From positions 1 to 64,000 of the forward strand of contig CAWHVQ010000001.1 of NCBI GenBank assembly GCA_963832895.1: DNA of 64,000 bases, written 5' to 3'. Source of the DNA: JAMXLO01 sp963832895 (lineage in GTDB: Bacteria > Pseudomonadota > Alphaproteobacteria > Acetobacterales > Acetobacteraceae). Both the position numbers and the translations under genes were made by a program. A model generated the notes under the pieces. The model did no database searches. It was not told the DNA's origin and saw only the letters and a list, made by a program, of their open reading frames with translations. Positions 1-9,412 of the stretch are shown piece after piece. The first letter of the stretch is position 1, and the number at the start of each line of letters is the position of its first letter.

Positions 1-1392
1 AACCTGATGGGCATGATCATGACCGAGGCCAACCGGCCGCAGGTCGGCGAATACCACTATCGGCGCGTGCTGGAGCTGACCGGACAGCGCGATCCGGTTC
101 TGTTGGCCAACCTTGCATGGAACCTGAAGAACCAGGGACGCATGACAGAGGCCCGCGCGCTCTACCGGGAATCCGTGCCGGCCAAGCCGGAGGTCCGTCA
201 GACTTTGCTCGGGTTCGCGCGGCTGGAAGAGGCGGACCGCGACTTTGCCGCAGCCGCCAGAGTTCTCGACAAGGCCGACGCGCAATTCCCCAACGATCAG
301 GGCATTCACCTGACGCGTGCGGTGTTGCTTGGCCGCATGCGGCAATACGACGAGGCGCTGGCTCTGATCGACGCATCGGCGGATGACCAAGGCCGGCTTG
401 GTTCCAACGAGATGCTGGAGAAGGGGCGCCTGCTCGACCAACTCGGCCGCTACGACGATGCCTGGGCGGCCTGTGCGGAAGCCAAGAAGCTGGCGCGCGA
501 ACTGTCCGGCCAGGCGTACCGGGACGACGAGGCGCGGCAGCTTCTGGATCGGCTGCGCAGCTTTTTCTCGGCGGGGCGGCTGCGCCTGATCCCACGTGCC
601 AGGGTGCGCTCGGACGTGCCGCAGCCGATCTTCATCGTGGGCTTTCCGCGCTCCGGCACCACGCTGGTCGAGCAGACGCTTTCGGCGCATCCGAACATTG
701 CCGCCGGTGACGAGCTGCCGCTGATCCACGAAATCACCGCGATCATGCCGCGCATGCTGGCGAGTCCGCTCGGCTATCCGGAGGCGCTGGCCGAGCTATG
801 GATGGGCGATCAGCGCGAAGGGCTCGACAACCTGCGCGACTGGTATCTTCAAAAGGTCCGCCAGATGGGTGTGCCGCGCGAGGGCGCGGCGCGCTTCACC
901 GACAAGATGCCGCTGAACGAGACGCATCTCGGCCTGATCGCTCTGCTGTTCCCCGAGGCGCCGCTCATTCACGTGCTGCGACATCCGCTCGACATCATGG
1001 TCTCGGCCTTCTCCAACCAGTTCACCCACGGCTTCTTCTGCGCCTACGAGCTGGAGACCGCGGCGCGGCACTATGTGCGCGTGATGGACCTCGTGCAGCA
1101 CTATCGCGGCGAGATGACGCTGCGCTACCTGCCGATCCGCTATGAGGACATCGTGGCTGACCAGGAATCCAGCGTGCGCGCGCTGCTGACCTTCATTGGC
1201 GAGGATTTCAACAAGGCCTGCCTGACCTTCCACAAGAATTGCCGCTACGCCCGCACCGCCAGCTACGCGCAGGTGACCGAGCCGCTCTATGAACGCTCGG
1301 TTTATCGCCATCGCCATTACCGCAAGCACCTGGAACCGGTGCTGCCGATCCTGCGGCCGATGATCGAGCGCCTCGGCTACACGGTGGACTGA
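1..1392 (+). CDS. TPR-sulfotransferase, 5' end possibly outside window
   Basis: The frame is open from base 1, so the true start may lie upstream; the first in-window ATG is at 7. The first ~190 residues are helical and TPR-like. From about residue 205 a sulfotransferase domain begins: the PAPS 5'-phosphosulfate loop reads IFIVGFPRSGTTLVEQTL, and the 3'-phosphate-binding segment reads VLRHPLDIMVS near residue 325. The family transfers sulfate from PAPS to a hydroxyl or amine of a sugar, lipid or peptide; the acceptor here cannot be read from the sequence. The stop overlaps the next start (TGATG at 1390-1394), so it is translationally coupled to a second TPR protein. That pairing suggests a role in modifying a surface glycan or protein, which is inference. 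Confidence 0.9.
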   Translation, partial: NLMGMIMTEANRPQVGEYHYRRVLELTGQRDPVLLANLAWNLKNQGRMTEARALYRESVPAKPEVRQTLLGFARLEEADRDFAAAARVLDKADAQFPNDQGIHLTRAVLLGRMRQYDEALALIDASADDQGRLGSNEMLEKGRLLDQLGRYDDAWAACAEAKKLARELSGQAYRDDEARQLLDRLRSFFSAGRLRLIPRARVRSDVPQPIFIVGFPRSGTTLVEQTLSAHPNIAAGDELPLIHEITAIMPRMLASPLGYPEALAELWMGDQREGLDNLRDWYLQKVRQMGVPREGAARFTDKMPLNETHLGLIALLFPEAPLIHVLRHPLDIMVSAFSNQFTHGFFCAYELETAARHYVRVMDLVQHYRGEMTLRYLPIRYEDIVADQESSVRALLTFIGEDFNKACLTFHKNCRYARTASYAQVTEPLYERSVYRHRHYRKHLEPVLPILRPMIERLGYTVD

Positions 1393-2810
1393 TGGAGACG
1401 CCGGCGCCAGCTGCGCGGGTGCTCGCACCAGGCACCGTGCCGCTGCCGATCGGCGAGGTTCTGCGCATCGCCAACGAATACGAACGCGGCGGCCGGCTGG
1501 ACGATTGCGGGCGCCTGCTCGACCACGTCCTGGCCGCGTCACCGAACCATGGTGATGCACTGCATCTCGCCGGCATCGTCGCATTCCGTCAGGGTGATAT
1601 CGCGAAGGCGCTCGATCTGATGGAGCGTTCGCTCCGCCACGGCATCGATACGCCACTCTATCTGCGCAACATCTGCGAGGTGTATCGCGCTCTGGGCCGG
1701 CTCGACGAGGCGCTCGATGCCGCGCGGCGTGCCACGGCGCTGGCGCCGGCCGATCCGCTGTGCCTGCACAACCAGGCCGTCATCCACTATCACCGGCTGG
1801 AACTGGACGCCGCGCTGGACTGCGCCGGACGCGCGCTGCGCATCGACCCGAGCCTGCCCGGCGCGCATTTCGTTCGGGCCGAGGCGCTGCTGCTTCGCGG
1901 CGATTGGGCGGAGGGCTGGGAGGAATACGAATGGCGCTTCCGCATCGCCGGTGCCTTACCGCTGATGCCACCGACCGGCAGGCCGCAATGGGACGGCGCG
2001 AAGCTGCCCGGTCGAACCCTGTTGCTCGTGGCCGATCAGGGCTTTGGCGACGTGATCCAGTTCGCGCGCTACATCCCCTGGGCGGCCGAACGTTGCCGCG
2101 ACATCGCGATCGCCAGCAGCGTCGAGATGCGGCCATTGCTGCGGCAGATCGCGCCGGCCGCACGGCAGTTCGTTCGCTGGGAGGACGCACCCGAGTTTGC
2201 AGCGTACTGCCCGCTGTCCGGCCTGCCGCGACTGGCGGCAACGCGCATCGATAATGTACCGGCGCCGATACCTTATCTGCGCGCCGACCCGGCGCGCGCC
2301 GCGCAGTGGGCGGAGCGGCTGGATGGCCTGGTGCCACGTGGCTTCCAGCGCGTCGGCGTGATCTGGGCCGGGCGCCCGACACACAACAACGATCGCAATC
2401 GTTCGGCGCTGCTGGCGGATTTTCGGCCGCTGGCCGACATCGGCGGGATCGCGCTGCTGGCGTTGCAGAAGGGACCGAAGACCGACCAGGCCGGCGCGTA
2501 TTATGGCCGCGCGCCGCTGATCAACATCGGCGCCGAGATCGTGGACTACGACGACACCATGGCGATCCTCGACAATCTCGATCTGCTGGTGACGGTCGAT
2601 ACCTCGGTCGCGCATCTGGCGGGCGCCATGGGGCGGCCGGTGTGGATCATGCTGCCGCGCGCGCCGGACTGGCGCTGGCTGCTCGATCGCGCGGATACGC
2701 CCTGGTATCCGAGCGTGCGGCTGTTCCGTCAGCAAACCTCGCGCCGGTGGGACGATGTCGCGCATTCGGTGGCGGTCGAGTTGGGCGCGCGCATCAGCCA
2801 GCGCCGGTGA
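1392..2810 (+). CDS. TPR protein with GT9/heptosyltransferase-like C-terminus
   Basis: 472 aa. Residues ~20-190 form tandem TPRs (for example HNQAVIHYHRLELDAALDC). From ~205 the protein resembles glycosyltransferase family 9: LLLVADQGFGDVIQFARY near 215, and near the C-terminus TVDTSVAHLAGAMGRPVW, the usual ADP-heptose/nucleotide-sugar pocket motif, then WRWLLDRADTPWYPSVRLFR, a common ending of TPR-GT9 proteins. It probably glycosylates a carrier or envelope component; donor and acceptor are unknown. The start ATG at 1392 overlaps the stop of the sulfotransferase gene, so both are made from one message. The 3' end overlaps by 17 bp the convergent CoA-transferase remnant. Confidence 0.85.
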   Translation: METPAPAARVLAPGTVPLPIGEVLRIANEYERGGRLDDCGRLLDHVLAASPNHGDALHLAGIVAFRQGDIAKALDLMERSLRHGIDTPLYLRNICEVYRALGRLDEALDAARRATALAPADPLCLHNQAVIHYHRLELDAALDCAGRALRIDPSLPGAHFVRAEALLLRGDWAEGWEEYEWRFRIAGALPLMPPTGRPQWDGAKLPGRTLLLVADQGFGDVIQFARYIPWAAERCRDIAIASSVEMRPLLRQIAPAARQFVRWEDAPEFAAYCPLSGLPRLAATRIDNVPAPIPYLRADPARAAQWAERLDGLVPRGFQRVGVIWAGRPTHNNDRNRSALLADFRPLADIGGIALLALQKGPKTDQAGAYYGRAPLINIGAEIVDYDDTMAILDNLDLLVTVDTSVAHLAGAMGRPVWIMLPRAPDWRWLLDRADTPWYPSVRLFRQQTSRRWDDVAHSVAVELGARISQRR

Positions 2811-3948
2811 TCGTCCGGATCGCGTCCGCGTCGCAGCCGATCTCGCGCAGCACTTCCTCAGTATGCTCGCCGAGCGCCGGCCAGAGGCGACGCACCGACG
2901 GTGGTGAGGCGGAGAAGCGTGCCGGGATCGCGGTGATGGTGACATCGCCATCGCGCGGATGGCTGGCTCGCTGGAAGAACGCCGTCTCGCGCAGGTATTC
3001 GTCGTCCAGCAGATCGGTCAGCGAATTGGCCGGCCCGCTGGGTATGTCGAGCGCGCTCAACGTCGCCAGCCACTCTGCCGTCGTGCGCTCGCGCATCCCC
3101 TCGGTCAGTACCGCGTAAAGCGCATCGACATCGTCCGATCGCGCCGCGATCGTGGCGAAGCGCGGATCGTCGATCAATGACGCACGACCCATAGCCTCGA
3201 ACAGCCGGCCCCAGTGCGCGTCGCTCACCGCGATGACCGAGACGTAGCCGTCCTTCGTGGCATAGGGCCGCCGATGCGGCGTCAGCATGCGCGGATAGCC
3301 GAGACCGAGTTCCGGCTGGTTGAACACCGCGCCCCACATATGCTCGACGAGCAGGAACGACAGCATGGTCTCCAGCATCGGCACGTGCACTTCCTGTCCC
3401 TGTCCGGTGCGTTCGCGATGGAACAGCGCCATGCCGATCATCGAGGCCAGCATCTGGCCGGTCAGCTTGTCCACGATGACGCTGGGCACGTAGCGCGGTG
3501 CGCCATCGGCACCGGCGTTCAGCGTGGCCATGCCGCTCATGCCCTGGATCAGGTCATCGAATGCGGGATGCTCCTGCTTGCTGCTGCCCTTGCGGAAGCC
3601 GGACGCACAGGCATGGACCAGCCGCGGATTGCGCGCCGACAACGCGGCGTAGCCGAGCCCCAGCCGCTCCGCCGCGCCGAGCCGCATGTTGTGGACGAAC
3701 ACGTCGGCGCCATCGACCAGGCGCAACAGCGCCTCGCGCGCCGGCGGGCGCTTCAGGTCCAGCACAACGCTGCGCTTGTTGCGGTTGAGCATGGCGAAAT
3801 AACTTCGGGCTTCAAGTCCATCCTCACGCGCGCGGGCACACGCGCGCGTAGGGCCTAGCTGGCGCGGACCGACCCACGAACCCACGAATTTGGGTCGCCT
3901 GTTCCTGGCGGGTCCGCAACGGGTCCGTGGGATATTAATGAAATCCAA
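2794..3948 (-). pseudogene. Class III CoA-transferase (CaiB/BaiF), N-terminally truncated
   Basis: The frame is 384 codons, but family similarity starts only near LNRNKRSVVLDLKRP, which in complete CaiB/BaiF proteins lies about 70 residues in. The first ~50 codons (upstream of ~3806) are arginine/proline-rich and match nothing expected; the conserved N-terminal Rossmann start is missing. The rest is well preserved: GADVFVHNMR, PAFDDLIQGMSGMA, RTGQGQEVHVPMLETMLSFL, and a C-terminal SLTDLLDDEYL segment. The family moves CoA between carboxylic acids. The break sits between this gene and a tRNA-Cys fragment plus integrase remnant, so integration or later deletion probably removed the 5' end. A truncated product from an internal start is possible but unlikely to be active because the N-terminal half of the fold is interlocked in the dimer. 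Confidence 0.75.
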
Positions 3949-3974
3949 GGCTTGCTGTAAGTGTCTGTTTTAAC
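3806..3974. other. Foreign junction between CoA-transferase remnant and tRNA fragment
   Basis: No gene is seen. The stretch has short direct repeats (acccacgaa twice; gggtccg twice at about 3918-3936) and is lower in GC than its flanks near its right end. It separates the truncated CoA-transferase from the tRNA-Cys 3' fragment and looks like left-over element sequence. Confidence 0.4.
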
Positions 3975-4020
3975 TGGAGGTCCGGGCGGGAATCGAACCC
4001 ACATTCGCGGATTTGCAGTC
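3975..4020 (-). other. tRNA-Cys(GCA) 3' half, attachment-site remnant
   Basis: Read on the minus strand this begins in the anticodon arm (GACTGCAAATCCGC, anticodon GCA), continues through a T-arm (GGGTTCGATTCCC) and the 3' acceptor strand GGACC followed by TCCA. The 5' half is absent: the sequence to the right of 4020 does not supply the D-arm or the matching acceptor strand. A fragment from the anticodon arm to the CCA end is what tyrosine-integrase elements duplicate when they enter a tRNA gene. A tyrosine integrase remnant lies immediately to the right, which supports an att site. It is not a working tRNA. Confidence 0.8.
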
Positions 4021-4135
4021 AGCGATTGGGTCGAAAAATGTCGTATTATCGACGGTTTAGCGGCAGCCCGCTTTCAATGTGGAAACTCGGTGCAGAAACT
4101 ACGAGGGCCCAAGTCACCACCGCAGGACCATCTCC

Positions 4136-5379
4136 ATGGGCCGCCGCGCCAGCCATCAGATCAACAAACCGCGTCCCTCACCTCGCTTCCGTGACACCGT
4201 GCGGTTGCACCAATACCGCCGCAGCAAGCCGAGCTCGCTTGGCACGCGCGATTTCGATGAAGCCTGCGAGGTGGCCCGCGACAAGTTCACCCTCGCCGCC
4301 AATGGCCACGGGGTGCAAAGCGTACTCAGAGCCTACAAGACGCAGGAGGCGGGGCAGGGGGGGTAGCGGCGCCAGAACATGCCTTCGGCTACTTCGCCGA
4401 GGCGGCGATCGCCAAACTGCGGCAGCGAGCCATCGAGGAAGACGCGGCCGTATCGGGCAAGGGGCGTAATTTCCGCACCCTCGCCAACCGGATCGAGCAC
4501 GATCTGCTGCCGCGCTGGGGCCGCGTGGCGATCACCGCGATCACCGAACACGCGCTCAACGACTGGGTCGCCGACGACCTCCGGGTCGAGGACGTCGTAG
4601 CCACTGTCGCCGAGTATGCGCGCCAGCCGCGGGACGCGGCCCGGCAGATCGTCTGGAAGCAGCCCAGCCAGACCACGCTGGGCAACCTGGATTGGGCGTT
4701 CCTCCACGTCTGGCAGAAGGCGGTAGCCGCCAAAGTGGTCGATCGCCGGCAGCGCCCGATAATCGACAAGAGTTTGGGCCTCGATGGCGAGACCCGTGCC
4801 TTCATCGACGCCGATGGCGTCCAGGCCGCAGCCAGGGTGATGAGCGACGCGTGGGTGACGACGGCGAACGGCCATGGCAGCGACATGAAGCGGATGTTGC
4901 GGTGCTACGTGGCGACAATCGCCTGTACCGGCATCCGAGCCGGCCTGGAGGCCAAGCGCGCGCTGATCGGCAACGTGCGGTTTCTAACCAGCACAACAAG
5001 TCGGTCATCCTGGTTCGGGTCATCAAGCGCCAGGGCAAACACCGGGAACCGCGCAGTGTCATCGTCTATGAGGGTGATCTGGCATTCGATGTCCGCAAGC
5101 TGCTGATCGATCATATCGCTTGGCGGCGCGCGCAAGGCGCGGCGAAGACCGACTGTCTGTTTGCGTGGCCGGACGGTTCGTTCCCGGTGTTCCGCGACCG
5201 AGGCGTCGAGTGCGATGGTCGAAGAGCACTACATCCAGTTTCTGATCGAGCGAAATGCTGACCTGTTAAATGGCGGAACCGTGCGTTGGCACCAGCAGAT
5301 CGCAGCGATGGCTGATCCGCCTGAGCTATGGGAAACCGACCGGGATGTGGAGTTGGCGGCGACCGGGTTTTCTCGTTGA
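4136..5379 (+). pseudogene. Tyrosine recombinase/integrase, degraded by frameshifts
   Basis: Pieces of one protein occur in successive frames. An N-terminal part starts MGRRASHQINKPRP at 4136. A core-binding part follows (FRTLANRIEHDLLPRWGRV, 4465 onward), then the catalytic-domain start with TGIRAGLEAKRA (first catalytic Arg, ~4930). After a shift come SVILVRVIKRQGKHREPRSV and HIAWRRAQGAAKTDCLFAW (~5000-5170). The end carries MVEEHYIQFLI with the likely nucleophile Tyr (~5230). The H-x-x-R region between 5170 and 5215 is not recognisable. At least three shifts or deletions make it inactive. It lies beside the tRNA-Cys fragment, its presumed integration target. Confidence 0.7.
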
Positions 5380-6345
5380 AGAGCAACGCCGATCTCTCTG
5401 AGGGTGGTCGGGACGGGCAACCGCTCCGGCCTTTCCTGGCGGCTAGTCTAATATTAGGGACAATTCGGCCTGCGGCGTCTTGCTGTTCACGGCGGAGCTG
5501 CGTCCACAATCTGGAAGGCGATACTGGAATCCTGAGGGTAGTGCGGCAGACCCGATACGCATGTCCGCATCCAGATTTGTACCACAACCCTTGATACTCC
5601 CATTGGTCGTCAGGCAGGGCGTAGCGGCGCATCGGTCAGCCTCCCAAAGCTGACCGTCTAGGAATCAAAAAAACCGTCGCGCCGGAATCGCCTGTTCGCT
5701 TCTGTCGAGTCGATTTGCGGCACACTATTGCAATTCAGATTCACGACGCGGCACCTGATTGATGACACGCCCTAGCATAGCCGGCGACTGACGTCGTTTG
5801 CACCGCATCCGTGCCAGATCGCGTAGCCTGGCCGGGAACGTCCGCAACGCGTCAGGATCGCCCGTCGGGCAGGAGGTGGCCGGAGAGCGAACCAGCTTCG
5901 CTGGAGAGGTGGTGGTGATGTCGAGGTAGATGCACACCCGATGCACTTCGTTTGAGCGTGGCCCAAGGTCGTCCGACCATTTCGGCTTCCTTTCCAGCCA
6001 TTCGGCTCCAAGGTGTGTATGGCGCAGGTTCACCCAATAGCTGTCGTTGCAGACCGCGCTATCCCGTTGTTCCTGAATCGGCACCCACGGTGTCCGGTAT
6101 ATGGCGGAGCGGGGGAGCCCCTCTTGCCGAATGACCAAACCCGGTCTCTCGTCGCCGCGGGTTCGCGAGCTACGCACTCCGCCTCTCGCCTTGCGGCCGT
6201 GCCAAAGCCAACTGGACACGTGGCCGACCGAGTGCGCATGCTCAACGACGCCAAAGGCTTCGGCTGTTGCACGCGATCCTCGTTGGCAGTGTGCAGCTGC
6301 CGGTTTAAGCGCTTTTAGCCACCAGAGAACGCGGGAGGAGCCTCA
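5380..6345. other. Gene-poor stretch, nothing recognised
   Basis: About 965 bp. Open frames exist on both strands (the longest is a 164-codon minus-strand frame at 5725-6219), but none has a recognisable motif, a good ribosome-binding site or coding-like composition. It is probably the decayed interior of the integrated element. The only clear signal is the GGGAGGAG ribosome-binding site at ~6333 for the next gene. Confidence 0.4.
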
Positions 6346-7752
6346 ATGCCCACTCTCACCCAACACGAGCCACATGGCGTGCATCAAACGCGAAAGGCGG
6401 CTGCCAGTGGCTGGATCGGATCTGCGCTTGAATACTATGACTTCTTTATTTACGCCTCAGCCGCTGCACTGGTCTTTCCGCAGATCTTCTTCCCGTCAGG
6501 CAATCCGACCGTCGCGATCGTCGCATCCTTGGCGACCTATGGCGTCGGCTACGTCGCGCGACCGATCGGTGCCTTCTTCCTAGGTCACTGGGGCGATACT
6601 CACGGCCGCAAAACCGTGCTGTTGGTCTGCATGTTTCTGATGGGCATCTCAACAATGGCAGTCGGTGTGCTGCCGACCTACCAGCAGGTCGGCATACTTG
6701 CGCCGGTCCTCCTGGTCGCTCTGCGCCTCATCCAAGGTTTTGCTGTCGCCGGGGAGATCTCTGGTGCCAGCTCGATGATCCTCGAGCACGCGCCGTTCGG
6801 GCGACGCGGCTATTACGCGAGCTTCTCGCTTCAGGGCGTGCAGGCCGGACAGATCCTTGCCGCTGCTGTATTCTTGCCACTGGCCTACTACCTGCCCCAG
6901 GCCTCATTCAACTCCTGGGGATGGCGCGTGCCCTTCCTGCTCAGTGTCATTGTGATCATCGCCGGCTACATCATTCGCCGCGAAGTCGACGAGACACCGG
7001 CTTTCGCAGAGGAGGGCGCGCATCGCGCGGTGCCCAAAACACCGATACTTGAGGCCTTCAAGTATCATTGGCCGGACATGGTCCGGGTCATCTGCATGGC
7101 GCTGATGAATGTCATCCCGGTCGTCGCCACTATTTTCGGGGGCGCCTACGCGGTGCAGGCAGCGTATGGTATCCGCTTTTCGAGTGCGGTCTATCTGTGG
7201 ATTCCGGTACTGGGCAATATCCTGGCTGTGATCGTCATTCCCCTGGTCGGCCGCCTGTCTGACGGGATCGGCCGCCGCCCTCCCATCGTCGTCGGTGCCC
7301 TTTGTTCGGGACTTCTGTCCTTTGGCTATCTCTACGCGATCAGCATTGCCAATGTGCCTCTGGCGATCCTGATGTCGCTGCTCATGTGGGGCGTCGTCTA
7401 TCAGGGTTACAACGCGATCTTCCCAAGCTTCTATCCCGAGCTGTTCCCCACGAGTACGCGGGTCACGGCGATGGCCATCGCGCAGAACATCGGGACAACC
7501 ATCACCGCCCTGCTTCCGGCGCTGTTCGCGGCAGTGGCGCCGCCAGGCTCCAGCAACATTCCACTGACCATCGGGGCGATCACGCTCGGCGTGACGATCA
7601 TCTCGGCGTTGGCGGCCTTGAGCGCACGGGAGACCTATCGCATTCACCTCAATGATCTCGGGAACGCCCGCGCGGTTCCCGTCGGCAAGGAGGATTACGA
7701 CAGGATGCGGGCTGGGTTGGCATCTGGTACGTCGGCAAGCGCATCTGCATGA
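6346..7752 (+). CDS. MHS-family MFS transporter (organic-acid:H+ symporter type)
   Basis: 468 aa with about 12 hydrophobic segments. It has the metabolite:H+ symporter hallmarks: GWIGSALEYYDFFIYASAA at TM1, the loop 2-3 motif GHWGDTHGRK near residue 83, and the repeat-half motif GRLSDGIGRRPP near 302. The family includes ShiA (shikimate), PcaT and citrate/alpha-ketoglutarate carriers in the inner membrane. It overlaps a protocatechuate dioxygenase by 4 bp and is followed by a shikimate-dehydrogenase-like gene. Shikimate, quinate or a related hydroxyaromatic acid is therefore the best guess for the substrate. The start is supported by GGGAGGAG 8 bp upstream. Confidence 0.9.
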   Translation: MPTLTQHEPHGVHQTRKAAASGWIGSALEYYDFFIYASAAALVFPQIFFPSGNPTVAIVASLATYGVGYVARPIGAFFLGHWGDTHGRKTVLLVCMFLMGISTMAVGVLPTYQQVGILAPVLLVALRLIQGFAVAGEISGASSMILEHAPFGRRGYYASFSLQGVQAGQILAAAVFLPLAYYLPQASFNSWGWRVPFLLSVIVIIAGYIIRREVDETPAFAEEGAHRAVPKTPILEAFKYHWPDMVRVICMALMNVIPVVATIFGGAYAVQAAYGIRFSSAVYLWIPVLGNILAVIVIPLVGRLSDGIGRRPPIVVGALCSGLLSFGYLYAISIANVPLAILMSLLMWGVVYQGYNAIFPSFYPELFPTSTRVTAMAIAQNIGTTITALLPALFAAVAPPGSSNIPLTIGAITLGVTIISALAALSARETYRIHLNDLGNARAVPVGKEDYDRMRAGLASGTSASASA

Positions 7753-8525
7753 GTGGCGGCGTCAGCCGGGGCCTCCCGATATCCCCGCTGACGGCGGCCG
7801 TGTTCAGACGCCAGAAGGAACCTGCCGATGGTCGCACGCAGCGCCCGCCGGCACCGACGCCGGACGACAAGACCAGCGTCCTTCGCTCCCCACGGCTGCC
7901 GTTGTGGTCACTGCGGAATTCGCTTTCGGAGGTGACCGGCCCATCGTGCACGCCGAGTGAGCTGGGAACGCTGGATCGCGACCCGATCCTGAATTACGCG
8001 AAGACAGGTGAGCCGATAGGAGAACGGACCATCGTGCATGGCCGTGTGCTCGACGGAAACGGCCGCGGTGTGCCGAACACATTGGTGGAGGTATGGCAGG
8101 CCAACGCCGGCGGCCGGTACCGGCGCCAGAATGACACGTACCTCGCGCCGATCGATCCTAATTTCGGCGGCTGCGGCCGCATGATCACTGATCAGGGCGG
8201 CTCCTACGCCTTCCGCACGGTAAAGCAGGGCGCATATCCGTTCCGCAACCACGTCAATTCCTGGCGTCCCGCACACATCCATTTCTTGGTATTCGGTTCG
8301 GGCTTTGCGCAGCGGCTTATCGCCCAAATGTACTTCGAGGGCGATTCGCCGATCCCCCTGGATTCCATTCTTGGCACCATTCCCGATCCCGAGGCTCGGC
8401 AAAGCCTCGTTGCCCCGCTGGATCTGAACGCTGCAATCCCGATCGACAGCCTCGCCTATCGCTTCGATATCGTGCTGCGTGGCACGCGGTCGACGGTGTT
8501 CGAGAACAAGCTGCAGGGGAACTGA
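7749..8525 (+). CDS. pcaH: Protocatechuate 3,4-dioxygenase beta-subunit-like protein
   Basis: 258 aa, intradiol ring-cleavage dioxygenase. The four non-heme Fe(III) ligands are visible: Tyr131 (NDTYLAPIDPNF), Tyr163 (GAYPFRNH), His176 and His178 (WRPAHIHF). Length and the long N-terminal arm fit the beta (PcaH) subunit, which carries the iron. It would cleave protocatechuate to beta-carboxy-cis,cis-muconate. The gene starts inside the transporter stop (ATGA), so the two are coupled. No alpha subunit (PcaG) follows; the next gene is a shikimate-dehydrogenase homologue. Either PcaG is encoded elsewhere or this is a beta-only dioxygenase for another catechol. Confidence 0.88.
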   Translation: MSGGVSRGLPISPLTAAVFRRQKEPADGRTQRPPAPTPDDKTSVLRSPRLPLWSLRNSLSEVTGPSCTPSELGTLDRDPILNYAKTGEPIGERTIVHGRVLDGNGRGVPNTLVEVWQANAGGRYRRQNDTYLAPIDPNFGGCGRMITDQGGSYAFRTVKQGAYPFRNHVNSWRPAHIHFLVFGSGFAQRLIAQMYFEGDSPIPLDSILGTIPDPEARQSLVAPLDLNAAIPIDSLAYRFDIVLRGTRSTVFENKLQGN

Positions 8526-8578
8526 CGCCATGATGTATGATTAAATGGGTGACCCGGACCCGCGTTGGGAGTGAAGCC

Positions 8579-9412
8579 ATGATCACCGGCAGGACCAGAC
8601 TGATTGTCCACCTCGGCTATCCCACCGAGTCCTTCAAGGCGCCGATGATCTACAATCCCTGGTTCGAGATGAAGGGCATCAGCGCTGTTGTCGTGCCAGT
8701 GGGAGTGCAGCCACCGCAATACCCATCGCTGTTGAAGGCGCTGTTCAATACAACGAACGTGCACGGAGCCCTCGTCACGATGCCGCACAAGGTCACGACG
8801 ACGCAACTTGTCGACGAGATGACGACGACGGCGAAGATCGCCGGCGCGTGCAACGCGATCCTGCGTCGACCCGACGGGACGCTGGTGGGTGACATGTTCG
8901 ATGGAGCGGGCTTTGTCAGAGGCGTTGAGCGCAAGGGCAAACGGATTGCTGACGCTCGCGCGCTCGTCATCGGCTGCGGCGGCGTCGGCTCCGCCATCGC
9001 GGCATCGTCGGCCGCGGCCGGATTATCGGCCATTGGATTATACGATCCGGTCACTGCCTCGGCCGAGGCGCTGGCCGATCGGCTACGGCAACATTATCCC
9101 TCGCTGAAGGTCGCCACCGGCTCGAATGATCCCGCTGGCTATGACATCGTGGTGAATGCCACGCCGCTCGGCATGAAGCCTGGGGATCCCATGCCGCTCG
9201 ACATCACCAGGGTCGCGCCGACCACATTCGTGGGCGAAGTGGTGATGAAGGAGGAGTACACGCCCCTGCTTCGCGCGGCGCTGGACAAGGGGTGCACTGT
9301 CCAGGTCGGCACCGACATGTTGTTCGAGATGATCCCAGCCTACCTGGAATTCTTCGGCTTCGGCACCAGCACGCCGGAAGAGTTGCGGAAAGTGGCGACG
9401 ATCGAATACTGA
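8579..9412 (+). CDS. Shikimate/quinate dehydrogenase-like protein (AroE/YdiB family)
   Basis: 277 aa from ATG 8579, chosen because it follows a GGGAG site and because family N-termini start close to TRLIVHLGYPTESF; a start at 8537 lacks a site. The N-terminal substrate domain has the catalytic Lys in MPHKVTTTQL, GACNAILRR, and the Asp in GDMFDGAGFVRG. The NAD(P) domain has VIGCGGVGSAIAAS. The C-terminus has GTDMLFEMIPAYLEFFGF. It interconverts 3-dehydroshikimate and shikimate or a related substrate. Placed after an MHS transporter and a PcaH-like dioxygenase, it is more likely catabolic (quinate/shikimate to dehydroshikimate and then protocatechuate) than the biosynthetic AroE. The dehydratase linking the two steps is not in the window. 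Confidence 0.85.
   Translation: MITGRTRLIVHLGYPTESFKAPMIYNPWFEMKGISAVVVPVGVQPPQYPSLLKALFNTTNVHGALVTMPHKVTTTQLVDEMTTTAKIAGACNAILRRPDGTLVGDMFDGAGFVRGVERKGKRIADARALVIGCGGVGSAIAASSAAAGLSAIGLYDPVTASAEALADRLRQHYPSLKVATGSNDPAGYDIVVNATPLGMKPGDPMPLDITRVAPTTFVGEVVMKEEYTPLLRAALDKGCTVQVGTDMLFEMIPAYLEFFGFGTSTPEELRKVATIEY

Noticed and set aside
3975..4020. Functional tRNA-Cys
   Set aside because: Only the 3' half is present; D-arm and 5' acceptor strand are missing.
3961..4194. Plus-strand frame reading GGPGGNRTHIRGFAV
   Set aside because: This is the well-known false peptide from reading a tRNA gene antisense; it corresponds to the tRNA-Cys fragment.
5725..6219. 164-codon minus-strand frame in the gap before the MHS gene
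   Set aside because: No ribosome-binding site, no motif, and overlapping frames on both strands look equally random.
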